Below, piece after piece: positions 12,283 through 23,269 of a stretch of DNA of 64,000 nt. Made by a program: the position numbers and the translations under genes. The notes beneath the pieces were generated by a model, which worked only from the letters and a program-made list of their open reading frames with translations, made no database searches and was not told the DNA's origin. This stretch comes from Astrocystis sublimbata (lineage: Eukaryota; Ascomycota; Sordariomycetes; Xylariales; Xylariaceae). Location of the stretch: assembly GCA_022453515.1 (NCBI GenBank), contig JAJNNY010000014.1:620001-684000 (forward strand), read 5' to 3'. Position 1 is the first letter of the stretch. Each line of letters begins with the position of its first letter.

Positions 12283-13266
12283 CTACCAAGGGTACTTTTC
12301 ACCGGTGTAGTTCCAGAAAGTCCCCCCGTGCGACTCTTTAGTAGCCATATCAGCAATGACCATAATTCCTTTACACGAGTCCTTGATGGAAACCGGCGCC
12401 TCCTTCATACCTAACAATGAAGCCCCATAGTTGCCCATGTCAGTCGCCACCCAACCGGGATGAATAGCAAAAGAGTTGAGTTTCTTCTCCTCCATGTTGA
12501 TGCGGTTCGTGATCCAATGAGCCGCAGCTTTAGTCGGTCCATACGCTGCATTGGGACTTCCATCTTGTGCACTAATAGTCATTGAAACGTCAGGAATCAA
12601 GATCATGGCAAGGGGTATAAGGGACAGAATGAAGAGTCGGGCGAATAGTTAAACAATAGTGCTGGGCCAAAGGTGACACTGGACATGTATGATCACGGCT
12701 TGCAATCTGTGCGGTAAGAGTGAAAACCAAATAGAACATAAAATCTCACTGTTTAATGAAACACTGTCAGCTGGGATACAGAGGGATGTAATTATCGCGT
12801 TGCAACAACTTACCCCTATGCTTCCAGCAGTAGATCCCATGGTGATCCATTTGGGATGAGAGGCACTGTTCAGTAACTGACGCGTCGCTTGGTAGAGCCA
12901 GACGGTACCGAAGAGATTGGGCTTCATGCACTTCATCATGTCGTCGATCTTCACCTCTGCGACCGAGGGGTAGACGAAGTTGAGACCGGCATTGGCAATG
13001 ACCAAGTCGAGATGATCGATCCCGTGATCGCTCGATAGCTTGTTCACGGCATCTTTCGCGTCAGATTCGACCTCCGCATCGATCTTGACAACGACCAATC
13101 GTGTTCCATCGGCTGTGGGGAGATTATCCAGCGAACTTGGCTTGCCCGGGTTGCGCACCGCAGCGATAACGTCGTGGTTTGGCCGAGCTAGGTACGCTTC
13201 GAGCAAGCCACGTCCAATACCTCTATTGGCGCCTGTGATGAGAACGGTGGTTTTCTGATTGGCCAT
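12283..13266 (-). CDS. Short-chain dehydrogenase/reductase, norsolorinic-acid-ketoreductase-like
   Basis: The start is the ATG before ANQKTTVLITGANRGIG; an upstream in-frame ATG (13338) only adds a hydrophobic leader absent from the family. The NAD(P) motif TGANRGIG is at about residues 11-18. NAGLN supplies the NAG motif, and YGPTKAAAHW holds the catalytic Tyr and Lys. HPGWVATDMGN follows and the C-terminus is FWNYTGEKYPW. Exon 12814-13266 ends at GSIG with a good GTAAGT donor. No single GT-AG intron joins it in phase to the second half. A model with a 14-nt microexon (12750-12763) and a last exon 12283-12571 restores frame and gives 251 aa, the family's usual length, but remains a proposal. 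A broken gene is the alternative. It belongs to the co-oriented tailoring group. Confidence 0.75.
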
Positions 13267-13926
13267 GATTAAAACCGAGTGAATAGAATAAGCAATGAAG
13301 AATAAGACCGAGGTCGTCTTGAGGAAAGAAGGACTCAACGACGTTGGACTTTGTTAAGACTAATGTCCTTTCGATTTTATGGTAGTGTGTAATTATAGAA
13401 AGAATTATTGCAATAGTTAGGACTTGTCAGACGACACGATGTGAGCTGCGGCTTGGGGGCGTAATCAATGCATTACTTTGCAGCCCCTGTGGCCCGTAAG
13501 ACTCACCTATCACTAACTCGGGCTAAATGATACCCCGAGCGTCACCTAGATCGATTGATAATCCGCGTCGCACTCGGCCGTACTGTTGGGCCTTCGCATC
13601 CTTAGCTTTCACGTAATTTCACTTGCATCCCTAGAAACCGCAATGAATAACCAAAGTTCTTTAAGTTGTGTTACCCACCAGTCAACTATGACAGATCATT
13701 GACATAACTATCGAATTTAACACCTGCCAATCTAGTCTATTCCTTCGAAGCTCCTCGTATCACCTTCAACTAGACGCACTGGAGGGTCATTGCCTCTTGA
13801 AGGACACCAAAAATCCCCGGAGAGCTCATTACGAGATGAAGCTGTATTCTATGATAATGAAATCTGGAGATCTAGATAATGTTTACAGAAAAGGAAATTA
13901 GTGTTGTGTTCAATACTTCAGCTTTC
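13267..13926. other. Intergenic region upstream of the SDR
   Basis: About 660 bp containing the SDR promoter and the 3' end of the flavin oxidase gene. No gene or repeat recognised. Confidence 0.55.
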
Positions 13927-15826
13927 TCATCGCGCCCGGCACAGTCGGCCATTTGGAGCCACGTCCCATTCATCGCTCCCGACAACCCCAGGGCCATAAA
14001 ACAGTCCGTTTGGATCGTATCTGTGTTTGACAGCTAGCAGCTTCACATAGTTGACTCCGTAAAAATCCTCTTTCCAATGTACCGGGTCATAAGTTGCCTC
14101 GTTCAGATATGTTCCGCTTCCTGGGGCGAGATCTCTCAACACGTCCTGGGCATCCAAGATATTCTGGCTTAACTGACTTAGGACCTCAACGGGAGCCGCG
14201 GGGTCTGGGTATGCATTGAGCTGGAATGTGTAAGCCATGTCGCGCCACGCTGGGAGCACAGCGTTCTCAAGGCCCGTGTGCGATACCGACAGATTGGCCG
14301 CATTGCCGCTGACCATGAATGTCGTGTTCGCCGTCTTTGTTTCAAGCATAGAGCGCATGGCATCGACAAGCTTTTTGCGTTGGTCCGCCTCCTCTACCGT
14401 AGACAACGGAATGATGCGACCGCCAGTCATATCGTTAGTCGGAAAGTTGCTTAGGGGTGGGCTTGCTTCCGACGCGATAAAGAGTTCGTAGTACGTGGGC
14501 TTGGATACCACCACGTTGTCGTATGGTATCTTGAGCGCGTCCAATCGGGACAGAAAAGGCCTCAATGCCTCGTCAAGTTCCGTTGTGGTGCCGTCGGGGA
14601 TTTTGATGAGCATCTCGGCCATGGCCTCCCAGACACCAAAGGTGCAGGCGAAACCTGGCACGCTGTTGAGAGCAGGCAAGAAATCATGCCAAGCATCAAT
14701 GGCCGCCCAGAATGACTCGTCGTCGGTTTTGTTGAACGTCAGGGTTGTGCCGACTGTTGGACCGTCGGCGTACACCCGTGTTGTCTGCGACAAGATGACA
14801 GCAAATGCGCTGCCACCTCCGCCGTTGAGCGCCCAGAACAGATCCGCGTTTTGGGTAGGAGACGCGATCATGTGCCCTCCTTCTGGGGTAACGACCTCGA
14901 ACTCGAGCGTGTTATCGGCCGCGAGACCGTAGCGGCCCATGAGCGGCCCGTGTCCGGCGCCGGTTACATATCCACCCGCAACACCCACAGTCGGGCATAA
15001 ACCGCCAGTCACCCTGAATCCTCGCTCGGCAACGGCAGCGTACGCTTCGAACGCCTGCACGCCTGCACCCAGACGGACTGCAGGGCCGGTGTAGCTTCCG
15101 CTCGTATGGTTGAGGAAATCGATGCTCTTAAGATTATGTGTCCACAGAGACAGTGCCCCTTTCCCGGCCGAGCGGCCCAGGAAGTCGTGGCCCGTATTCT
15201 TGACAACGAGACGAACTTTCTTGTTATTGGCAAAGCGAAGTCCCAATACAACATCCCCCGCATCTCTCACGCTGATGGCATAGCTAGGTAAGTTACCCAG
15301 TGTGCATAATGCTGAATTTGTCGAGTTGGCGCTGCCGACGAACGGCGTGCATGAGTCATTGAGGTACATTGGCGACATGACGGCCACCGGGTCGTTGAAA
15401 CTAAAGTTGAACAGTTTTACGGTCAGTCACCATGTAGTTGATGGGTTTGTCATTTGCCGTGCATATAGCAGGGTCGTTACCATCGATCACTGGGCACAGG
15501 GAGAGAAATGATATTCTTGCTCACTATGTTTCGTCATCGGTCCAACTTGCCCGAAGGGCTGCACATGCAGTGTTATCGGCGCCGGCTCCATAGCAGACTT
15601 CTGCGGCTGGTTTTCCTGCAATAAGCCTTCCACCAACTGAAGCGTTCAAGGTTTTCCATTGCCGGTCCGAGGGCCACCCAGCGTCTCCCGGCAGATGGAG
15701 ACAGTGGGCAGCTGATCTTGGAATGTGTTTGGACACAAAGTGCGTATCTTGGGCGTTTGTCGTGAACATATGCATTGTCCCTGCCAAGAGCAGGGCTCTC
15801 CACACAACTGTGAACGCTGTGATCAT
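13927..15826 (-). CDS. Secreted FAD-linked oxidoreductase, berberine-bridge-enzyme type
   Basis: Exons 15525-15826 and 13927-15400 join in phase (donor GTGAGC, acceptor TTTAG) and give 591 aa. The start at 15826 places a hydrophobic signal peptide (residues 1 to about 26) at the N-terminus; an ATG 63 bp upstream would bury it. The FAD_binding_4 domain shows NTGHDFLGRS near residue 169, whose His is the usual covalent flavin attachment site. GLCPTVGVAGGYV near residue 234 carries the Cys used for bicovalent attachment. The BBE domain follows, ending in YVKLLAVKHRYDPNGLFYGP. These enzymes oxidise or cyclise specialised metabolites, for example in Diels-Alder-type ring closures. It sits between the SDR and the cluster regulator, so a tailoring or cyclisation role is likely. 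The exact reaction is unknown. Confidence 0.92.
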
Positions 15827-17202
15827 CTTGATTGGGGGATGGAACTCAGGGGAGAGTAGGCGAGCAAGTGGATTGTTCCCAGAAATCAAACGATCTCAAC
15901 TTTGTTGAAGGAAGCACTGGGTAAATAGACGTTCACGGCATTTTATCCATCAGCCTCGAAAGACGGATTAAGGGACATAACAGTAATAACCAATGCCAAT
16001 CCCAATATGTTTCTTTAAATAGATGTAGCTGAGCTCTGAAAGATAACTAGCTGGCGTCTCTACTATGTCCAGTGATACGGAATCCTTCGGCTTCATCTTG
16101 ATGATAGTTGAAATACGGTGCCAAATAGTGTGGCGAAGGCATATAATAACAAGTAGTAGAGCCCCCACGTTGTTTCCTCGCGCCACAAATAGAACCAGCT
16201 TTAAGCTCCGAGTGAGAAGTAACAGCACGAGATCACTTTAACATATAAAAAGAACTTACGACAGGGTTGTATTAAGTCGTACCAACTACGTTATACAAGT
16301 AAGTACCTGGCACGCTGGGTAGTTCGTTTCAGTGACTCCGACAGCTCCGACGCTAGCCCTGCCTCCCTTGTCTATCAGCAGTTGAGGATACCAACACACG
16401 CTTTTATATATCCGGTCATTATTCCATCTACAAGTTGTAATGGTGCCCTTTCAAACCTTGGGCTTTGAAACTATGCCTAAGACATTCAATAGAGAAGCCT
16501 TCTGAAAGCTAATATATGATAAATAGAAATTAGGTGAACGATGTTCTTATAAAGGGATTTAAAGGTTGATTCCGGTGTATCTTAACTTCCTTAGTACTTG
16601 TTTTATAGTTGGTTAAACTTAAAATTGTGAAATGAGGTAGTGTATCTGTAATCAAGCGAACACTGGCGGAGAAAATAGAAGTATGCCCAGATACCTAAAT
16701 TACCATGCCTAAATATCGTCACCCTTTCCAATAAATTTCGAGTTTCTTGGAAAAGTAACTCCTATGTGGCAAGGGATAAATAATTTCTCCGTGGCGCCGA
16801 GTGTTGCAGCCACGCTGCAGTGTTTAGGCATCATCTTTCGACATGAAGAGTGGGTCGGCAGTCTTACACACGTCAGCTCAGCGTGTCTCACCGCAAATTG
16901 CGTTTCTCACCTCTTTATTTGAAAGAGGCAGGGCTGGTCTTCATAGCAGGAAGTTCAAATCAAACGTCAGCTTCCATAACTAGTCACACAAGAGTGCCCA
17001 ATCCCTATATGGACGCGTTCCGAACTGGTAAGTCGAAGTCCCCATTGGGTGTCTCCATTAGGTGTCATATTCTGACACTGCTTTATGTCACAGAACACGC
17101 GGTGAACTGCGATGAAACGAGGCACGACATAGTGTAGTAATCTAATAGTCCTCTACAAACCACGGTCAATCTTCCAAAAGACGATAAGGGAAGACGGGCA
17201 AG

Positions 17203-17212
17203 ATCTCCCGGC
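17203..17212 (+). promoter_or_regulatory. Near-match to tox-box (ATCTCCCGGC)
   Basis: Nine of ten positions fit the published TOXE-binding consensus ATCTCNCGNA; the last base is C instead of A. It lies 60 bp upstream of a perfect match on the same strand. Confidence 0.35.
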
Positions 17213-17262
17213 AGTGCTTATAGTGTCCCTTTTCAAGCATGATTCGCATAGCCGAGCACGGG

Positions 17263-17272
17263 ATCTCCCGTA
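17263..17272 (+). promoter_or_regulatory. Exact match to tox-box consensus (ATCTCCCGTA)
   Basis: The sequence fits ATCTCNCGNA, the element bound by the ToxE bANK factor of Cochliobolus carbonum. It lies about 730 bp upstream of the bANK regulator's start. I did not find exact copies in the promoters of the PKS, hydrolase, methyltransferase or P450 genes, so a cluster-wide role is unproven. Confidence 0.4.
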
Positions 17273-17989
17273 TCAGTAATGATTCGAGGCCCCAGTATAG
17301 TAGGGCTGGTTGTAGCCTGCCTAACGAACAATGCATGGGCTGGGCCCTGTTACTGTATATAGATATGATTCAAGGGCCCCTATCAAATGAAGAGGTTGTG
17401 TAACAAACAGGGAAACGCGGAAGCGGCTCGGGAAATAAAGGTGGATTGACGTAAACTTGGAGTAATCTATACGGCGATGTCCAACGGAAAGTTTCATGCA
17501 TAAGCACCAACAGGCGAGCGATATTTATGCCAACTTGTACGATATAAAGCATGTTGGTCGCGCTTTGCCTGAACACCGCTATAACATCAGCTGACGGCCT
17601 TATCATTATGTCGCTAGACCAATAACGGCTGTTCGCACTAGCCTGCTAAGATCTTTTGTTCGCATTCGTAAAGTCGTATAAATCGTTGCAGCTAACAGTG
17701 CCACCCGAAACCGAGTAATGAATTCTCACCCCCAGCTTGTGTCATCTCACATGTACCTGTAGGACTGCGTCTCAGCCCACGTTTATACCTCAATGCTATT
17801 TTAAAATTCCTGTCAAACGTCCTCATGTAGCATTCTCCGATATTCCGTCGATAACAGCTGATGTTCTTCGTTGTAATTAACTGATTGATTTGCCTACAAT
17901 GCATATGGGGTCTCACCACCGGTCTCCTGATTCAGCGACTTGAGTCAGTGTTGAAAGAACTCCGATACCCCATCAATGAGTTGAATCTC

Positions 17990-19087
17990 ATGGCACGTAT
18001 CAAGATGTCGCTTCCATACTGCCAGTCGCCATTAGAACGACGTCGTGAACAAAACAGGTTGGCGCAGCGGCGATTCCGAGGTTTGTGTTTCCATTGCCCA
18101 ACCAAGTTACTTATGCCTACATCAAAAAGGACTGGACTACTTTTCCTCTATAACGCACTTGCCATCCCACCAACAACATGAGGCTGACTTTATTGGATCC
18201 ACTGTACAATTATAGAAAGACATGGACTGTCTAATCCCATAGAGAAACATCGCCGCATTTCGTCAAGCCACAGTCCCCTAGACGTGACCTCGGCTCTGGA
18301 CACCACCATCGACCGCCCGACCGACCCCACTATAGGGGATGGTGGTGACTCCTTGCTCCTCGCCGAGTTAGCTCTTTCAGGTCCTGCTGATCCGGCCTCG
18401 CGAGACTTCAATGACTGGCAGCGGTTTGCCCACCATCAGGATGGTTCTTCGAACTTCGTCGGGTTTACACAGGAGCTTGACCTCTTAGGTACCGAGTCTC
18501 TCGAGGTTTCGGACAATTTCTTCCATGCCGAAGCCGAGACATCACCAAAGTCCCAGGTCCCGGAGAATCCGTGCCGCCGAGGCGCTGACCTCACCATCTC
18601 GACCGTCAGCAGTGGCGGATCTGGTGACTCGAGTGCCGCAGACTCCCCACTCGCAAGCCCCAGCGCAAGGCCGATTCACATCGCCGCTCAGCGGGGCCGA
18701 CTGAATATCGTTCGGCTGCTGCTCGATCACGACGTAGGGTGCGATGTTCAAGATGAGAATGGATTGACACCATTGATGCACGCCACCATCGAGGGATACG
18801 ACGAAGTAGCTGAGCTACTGCTTGCCCACGGCGCCACAATAGGACTTACCGATCAAAAGGGGCGCTCGGTCATGCACTGGGCCGTCATTCGTCGTCGCGA
18901 TCAAACGATGAGGACGCTTATAAGTTACATTAAAGGGGACAGGCTCGCTATTATCAATGGTATCACGAGAGAGGGACTCACACCGCTACATATCGCTGTG
19001 AACACGGACTTTGAGGCCGCTGTGAAGCTTCTGTTGGAATTCGGTGCTGACGCCGAACGTGAGGTCTTTCAGGAACTTTCTCATTGA
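17990..19087 (+). CDS. bANK transcription factor: bZIP-type basic region plus ankyrin repeats, ToxE-like
   Basis: Exons 17990-18080 and 18243-19087 join in phase and give 311 aa. The basic region ERRREQNRLAQRRFREKHRR spans the splice junction (residues about 16-37) and matches fungal bZIP DNA-contact sequence. No heptad leucine zipper follows it. A Ser/Asp-rich middle leads to three to four ankyrin repeats from about residue 165 to the end, with RPIHIAAQRGRLNIVRLLLD, GLTPLMHATIEGYDEVAELL and GLTPLHIAVNTDFEAAVKLL. A basic region without a zipper plus C-terminal ankyrins is the architecture of ToxE and the apicidin-cluster regulator, which are pathway-specific activators. Its place amid the tailoring genes suggests it controls this cluster. 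A GTGAGG donor near 19060 could add a further C-terminal exon, and the start could also be 18005. Confidence 0.85.
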
Positions 19088-19433
19088 ATTACGCTTGCTT
19101 GGCATGGTCGAATCATAGACTAGTCATAGACTTCAATGCTCTTCAACTCGGTTGAGAATACATATGTTGAATGATTGCCTAAGATGTCCCATTCTATGAC
19201 ATTGACATTCTACGATCTCGTGTCTCTAGTCAGTTCCTATAACTTGGTCTCCTCTTCAACCCTGTGAGGCTGTGATCACCTTTACCAATGCGAAAAGTAG
19301 ATGATGGCCATAACGGATAAGACGGCTAGGAAGGTTGCTAGGTGGGCTGGTCTGTCGGCATTAGCCCTTCTGATGTATCTGCCATTCGACGACATGGACA
19401 TCAATTCCACACTCAGTGGCAGACATGTACACG
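19088..19433. other. Convergent intergenic region
   Basis: About 350 bp between the 3' ends of the regulator and the methyltransferase. No feature recognised. Confidence 0.5.
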
Positions 19434-20714
19434 TCAGCACCGAGATAGGTCCCACGTCAACCAAACATAGAACTTGTTTATTCTGTTAGCAATCATCGAC
19501 ATCCAAGGCGGGTGATGAGGCAGGCAGATGCACGCTCTGGAGAGGACTACGTACCCAGGATTCGAAGCCATCGCAAAGATGAGCTTCTGTAGCGCCGCCT
19601 CGGGACGCCGCCCATCCGTATAGTCAACGTGTCCGAACCCAGCCGAGGTCAACAAATCCGCCCAACGCTTCGGGCTCTGCAGGGCGTGCCGCCGTCCGTC
19701 GTCGAAGCGCCACCAGCCTTCGAAGAGGCCGAAGACGACGTCTGCCCAGAGCATCCGTGTTGTGAGCTCGTGGAAGACTAGAAACCCATCTGGTCGTAGT
19801 AGCCGATGTACCATAGCCAAAGACTCTGATAATTTCCGCGTCGCGTGGATGACGTTGGAACCCAGCACGATGTGCTGACTGTTCTTTAGTACCGCGCTCG
19901 GCTCCTTTTCAATGTCGACGACTTCAAACTCCATGAAAGGATATTTCTCGTACTTCGATGCTGCCTCTGTCACCAATGTTGGGCTCAGGTCTGTGAATGT
20001 ATAGACAACGGGCACATCAAGACGAGCGAGTGCGGGCAGCAGGCGAGACGTGGTACCGCCCGTCCCTGCACCGATCTCTAGGATGCGCAGCGGCCCCGAG
20101 CCAGTCGGCCATGTGGCCGCAATATCTTCGATGAACACCTCCAGCTGTTGGAGCACCGTGCCACTCGCGTCGGAAGTAGCATACAGTCTGTCAAGGAGCA
20201 CCCGGCCATCGGACGCGCCAAAAAGGAGCTGTATGGCATCTATTTTACCCGAGAGGCACTCGGCGAAGTTTGTTCCCGTAATCTGCATGAGTTTGACCTC
20301 GGCGTCTTGCGCCGGTCGGTCGCGGAGCAGACCCTCTACCAGAGATGTTATGTCTACGCTCGGGCACGGTTGAGACGTCCGTGTCAACTCTCTACCTCCG
20401 CCCACGCTTTTCTCGATGAGACCCGCGTCCTTCTCGAGTATCTCGAGAATATGATCGATAAGCTTTTGATGCTGTGGCATGTAGGTCGGACGTTCGAGTC
20501 TCGTGGAGGGGCCAGCTGACCGGATCTTGCACCCCAGGTTTTCAAAAGCGTTGCAGAAGATGGCGATGGCGAGCTCGTCGGCTCGTGGCAGGAAGTCCGC
20601 GCAGTACGTGGACATGTTGTTCTTGCGAATGGACTCGTCTGTGCGGTCTTTGGCATTTTGAAACGCATCCAGGACGCTGTCGGCGTCTAGTACTGTCTCT
20701 TTACTGGGTGGCAT
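19434..20714 (-). CDS. Stand-alone C-methyltransferase resembling the CMeT domain of non-reducing PKSs
   Basis: Exons 19555-20714 and 19434-19482 (72-bp intron GTACGT...CAG) give 402 aa. The start at 20714 is the first ATG of the frame. Residues 20-110 resemble the N-terminal CMeT subdomain (AFQNAKDRTDESIRKN, PTYMPQHQKLIDHILEIL). The SAM-binding motif ILEIGAGTGGTTS is at 211-223 and YTFTDLSPTLV follows. The proposed catalytic His (SNVIHATRKL) and Glu (VFHELTT) of polyketide CMeT domains are both present. FGLFEGWWRFDDGRRHAL is a hallmark of this family. No KS, PT or ACP sequence flanks it, so it is a free enzyme. It presumably methylates a polyketide intermediate or product. The co-clustered PKS has a dead methyltransferase region, which makes a trans role attractive but unproven. 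Confidence 0.85.
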   Translation of the reverse strand: MPPSKETVLDADSVLDAFQNAKDRTDESIRKNNMSTYCADFLPRADELAIAIFCNAFENLGCKIRSAGPSTRLERPTYMPQHQKLIDHILEILEKDAGLIEKSVGGGRELTRTSQPCPSVDITSLVEGLLRDRPAQDAEVKLMQITGTNFAECLSGKIDAIQLLFGASDGRVLLDRLYATSDASGTVLQQLEVFIEDIAATWPTGSGPLRILEIGAGTGGTTSRLLPALARLDVPVVYTFTDLSPTLVTEAASKYEKYPFMEFEVVDIEKEPSAVLKNSQHIVLGSNVIHATRKLSESLAMVHRLLRPDGFLVFHELTTRMLWADVVFGLFEGWWRFDDGRRHALQSPKRWADLLTSAGFGHVDYTDGRRPEAALQKLIFAMASNPGYVVLSRACICLPHHPPWMSMIANRINKFYVWLTWDLSRC

Positions 20715-21595
20715 CTTGAAGCGAACCTGACTGATACTGTTTCTCCCGTCAAATTTAGATACTTGACGCCTGGGACACTGGGAGACTAGCTGATAACAGA
20801 CAATGAAGAGATTGTTTTAACTTGCTGCGAATGATATGTGAGCTACAGAGGCTAATTTGATGGTTTGGACTCCCCTCGACTGACATCATGTATCTATCGT
20901 CTTGTGGCCGACGCACGCACTTGTACTCCAGTTCTGCACAATAAGCTTCTTACTACCTGTTACTACGAATGCCACTCAGATTACCTAACTATGCGGTCTC
21001 ATTCGATAAACCAAGACGTGGTTATATTACTTGATTACAGCCTATATTAATGACTTGTTGCTATGTGCCCCAGGGATCCGAAATTACTATTCAACAAAGA
21101 AGTGTTAACCAAACTTGAACATGTGAGTAAATCAACCTCTGACAGAGCAGGTAAGCAGGCTGCGTGAATGCATGCCAACTTTGTCCTTACATTGCATGTA
21201 ATCAATCGTGATTACTTCAACCTTGCCCATGCAGTGATGCGGCGATTATAACACGGCGTAAGATAATGAAAAAGTCCTAAAGGGGGAGGAATGGTGAGCC
21301 ACGGCTCAATGCAGAGGCTCTCACACGTGGCGAGTCACATGCTGTCAGTTTTGACACAGCAGATCAGTGTCATTAGCTATTGAAGGACAAATGGCTTTGC
21401 TAGCTGTTATATCGGGCAGGTTCGTATTACGAGTCTCTGGTGACTAATTATTATCAAATGATGAGCTCCTGTCGGGAGAACATCACGATCAAGCAACCCG
21501 GCCTTCACTTTTCAAGATCTCGAATCTGCAGTAAGTTAGATTGGTTTTGCCGCTAGTCTACTATGATCAATTCAATAACGTTACCTTCTCAATCT
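20715..21595. other. Intergenic region upstream of the methyltransferase
   Basis: About 880 bp between two minus-strand genes. No coding signal, tRNA or repeat recognised. Confidence 0.5.
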
Positions 21596-22639
21596 CTATT
21601 GAATCGTGCCTTCTAATGCCGACTCGCAAAACCGAAGCATAGCTTGCATGACATTCCTTGACTCCTTCCCAGATAGCACATCCATGTGCCCAGTCCCTGT
21701 CGCCAGATAAAGCTGCTTCGGCGTCTTAAAGATCTCGAAAGCAGCCATCTGGTCCTTAGGCAGCGAGACGGTATCAAGCTCCGGCACAACCATCATAGTT
21801 GGCGTTTCAGCCAACATCTCCTCCATGAGGTCTCGCGGACGGAATAGCGCAAGCTTGTGAAACGACTGCAACGTGATGCGATCCCGGAAATTCCTATGCC
21901 CTCTTTCGGAAGCTAGCTTCATGAGCGTATGTGACTCTAAGCCGCCGGGCCCTCCCGAGCCCGCATAGCCAGCTGGGTTCTCCCCCTTGCTGTTGAATGG
22001 GGGGATGGAGAAGGGCTCGTTGCCCCTGAGCTGGGAAACTCGGTCTTTCATCAACTGAGAGAAGACGGATTTCCGCTTGTCAGGCCTGATGAAGGTGAAA
22101 ATGGGGCAGATCATAATGACTCCCGACACTCTCGTGTCGATTGCTGCTGCGCAGCCACTTATGCTTCCGCCTAGCGACATGCCCCATAGTATGATCTTCT
22201 TGGAGTCGACGCTTCTGAGTGTCGACACATAGCTGACAACGTCTGGGCGCGTTAGTCACAAGCTCATTATGAATTGCGCAAGTAATCGCATACCGGATAC
22301 ATCTTGGGCATTCTGCCATGGATCTACCTGGTTCCTTGGCAACCCCTCGCTACCTCCTACGCTTCTCGAGTCGTATAGAAGCACGTTGTACCCTTCTGAT
22401 TGGAAGGCTTCTGCCGTCTCTGCCAGGCTCATTTCCTTGACACAGTTTAGCTGCAAGAACGGTCAGCTTTATCTTTCATCTCCCAGCTCATGGGACTCGT
22501 CAATATCCCTGGAGACACTCACGCCGTGAGTCATAACAATAGCGGGTGCAGGGCCTTGGGCTTCCCAAAGCCATGCCTCAAGGTTTAGTCCGTCGAGAGT
22601 TTTGAAGCTCACGGTTCTGTGTGATTGAGTGAGCGCCAT
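21596..22639 (-). CDS. Alpha/beta hydrolase, polyketide transferase af380 / thiohydrolase type
   Basis: Exons 22523-22639, 22294-22450 and 21596-22242 join in phase to give 306 aa. The start before ALTQSHRTVSFKT matches the compact N-terminus of the family; an ATG 63 bp upstream is less likely. The nucleophile elbow is GMSLGGS and the oxyanion strand is IVMTHG. A likely acid lies in VVPELDTVS and the catalytic His in GTGHMDVLSG. The triad looks complete. Such hydrolases accompany many highly reducing PKS genes lacking a thioesterase and either release the chain or transfer it to an acceptor. It is divergently transcribed from the PKS across a 630-bp shared promoter, which fits that role. The assignment to the af380 branch is by overall resemblance, not by a search. 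Confidence 0.85.
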
Positions 22640-23269
22640 GATCGATGGCTGGCCGTTGAAGCGATGAGTCCAGACGACCAGAAATTTCGGGAAATGGAAC
22701 AACGAAAAAAAGGACCTGAAGTGTCATGTAGCAACATCTAGTTCTTGGTGTGTCCAGAAAGTCTCAAAGCGATCGCCAATGTATATGTCGATGAACATTG
22801 GTTACTGAGCCTGACTATCCACATATTGACCCTTGCTTTTAGCGAGTGCCGCAATATCTATGAGGGCTTAGGGCACCATCGGTTCAAGTCACACATAGTA
22901 CGGTAAGCAATGATTAAGAAGTGACTTGTAAGCATGCTGTAGCTTATGATTACCAGGAGTGCTAATCTTGGGATACCTGATGACAATGCATGATGCCAAA
23001 AAGGGGGACAAGTGAAACGGTGAACGGAACCCATGACGGCGCATAGAGCAGGATTACTTACCATTTTTTGATTACATTGGAGAAACGATGGTACAGAGTA
23101 TCCACTCCCTTGTAGATAGAAAGTTTCAAATATGATAAAAACAGAGATTGTATGACTGGCTGGCCTGTTCTTGTGGTTCGTTGCAACACTCGTCTTGGGA
23201 ACCGGTCATACGCATAGACCAATCACATCTTTCTTTTCGCCATTTTCCCTTCGCTTCGAAGGCACAAAC
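22640..23269. promoter_or_regulatory. Shared divergent promoter region of hydrolase and PKS
   Basis: The 630 bp between the ATG of the hydrolase (minus) and the ATG of the PKS (plus). No tox-box consensus match was seen. A small palindromic AAATTTCGGGAAAT lies near 22680. Confidence 0.5.

Larger units (their letters stand above)
15827..17989. other. Large divergent intergenic region between flavin oxidase and regulator
   Basis: About 2.2 kb, moderately AT-rich around 16400-16720. It holds promoters for the flavin oxidase (left) and the bANK regulator (right). No gene was recognised. Two ATCTCCCG elements at 17203 and 17263 are listed separately. Confidence 0.55.
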
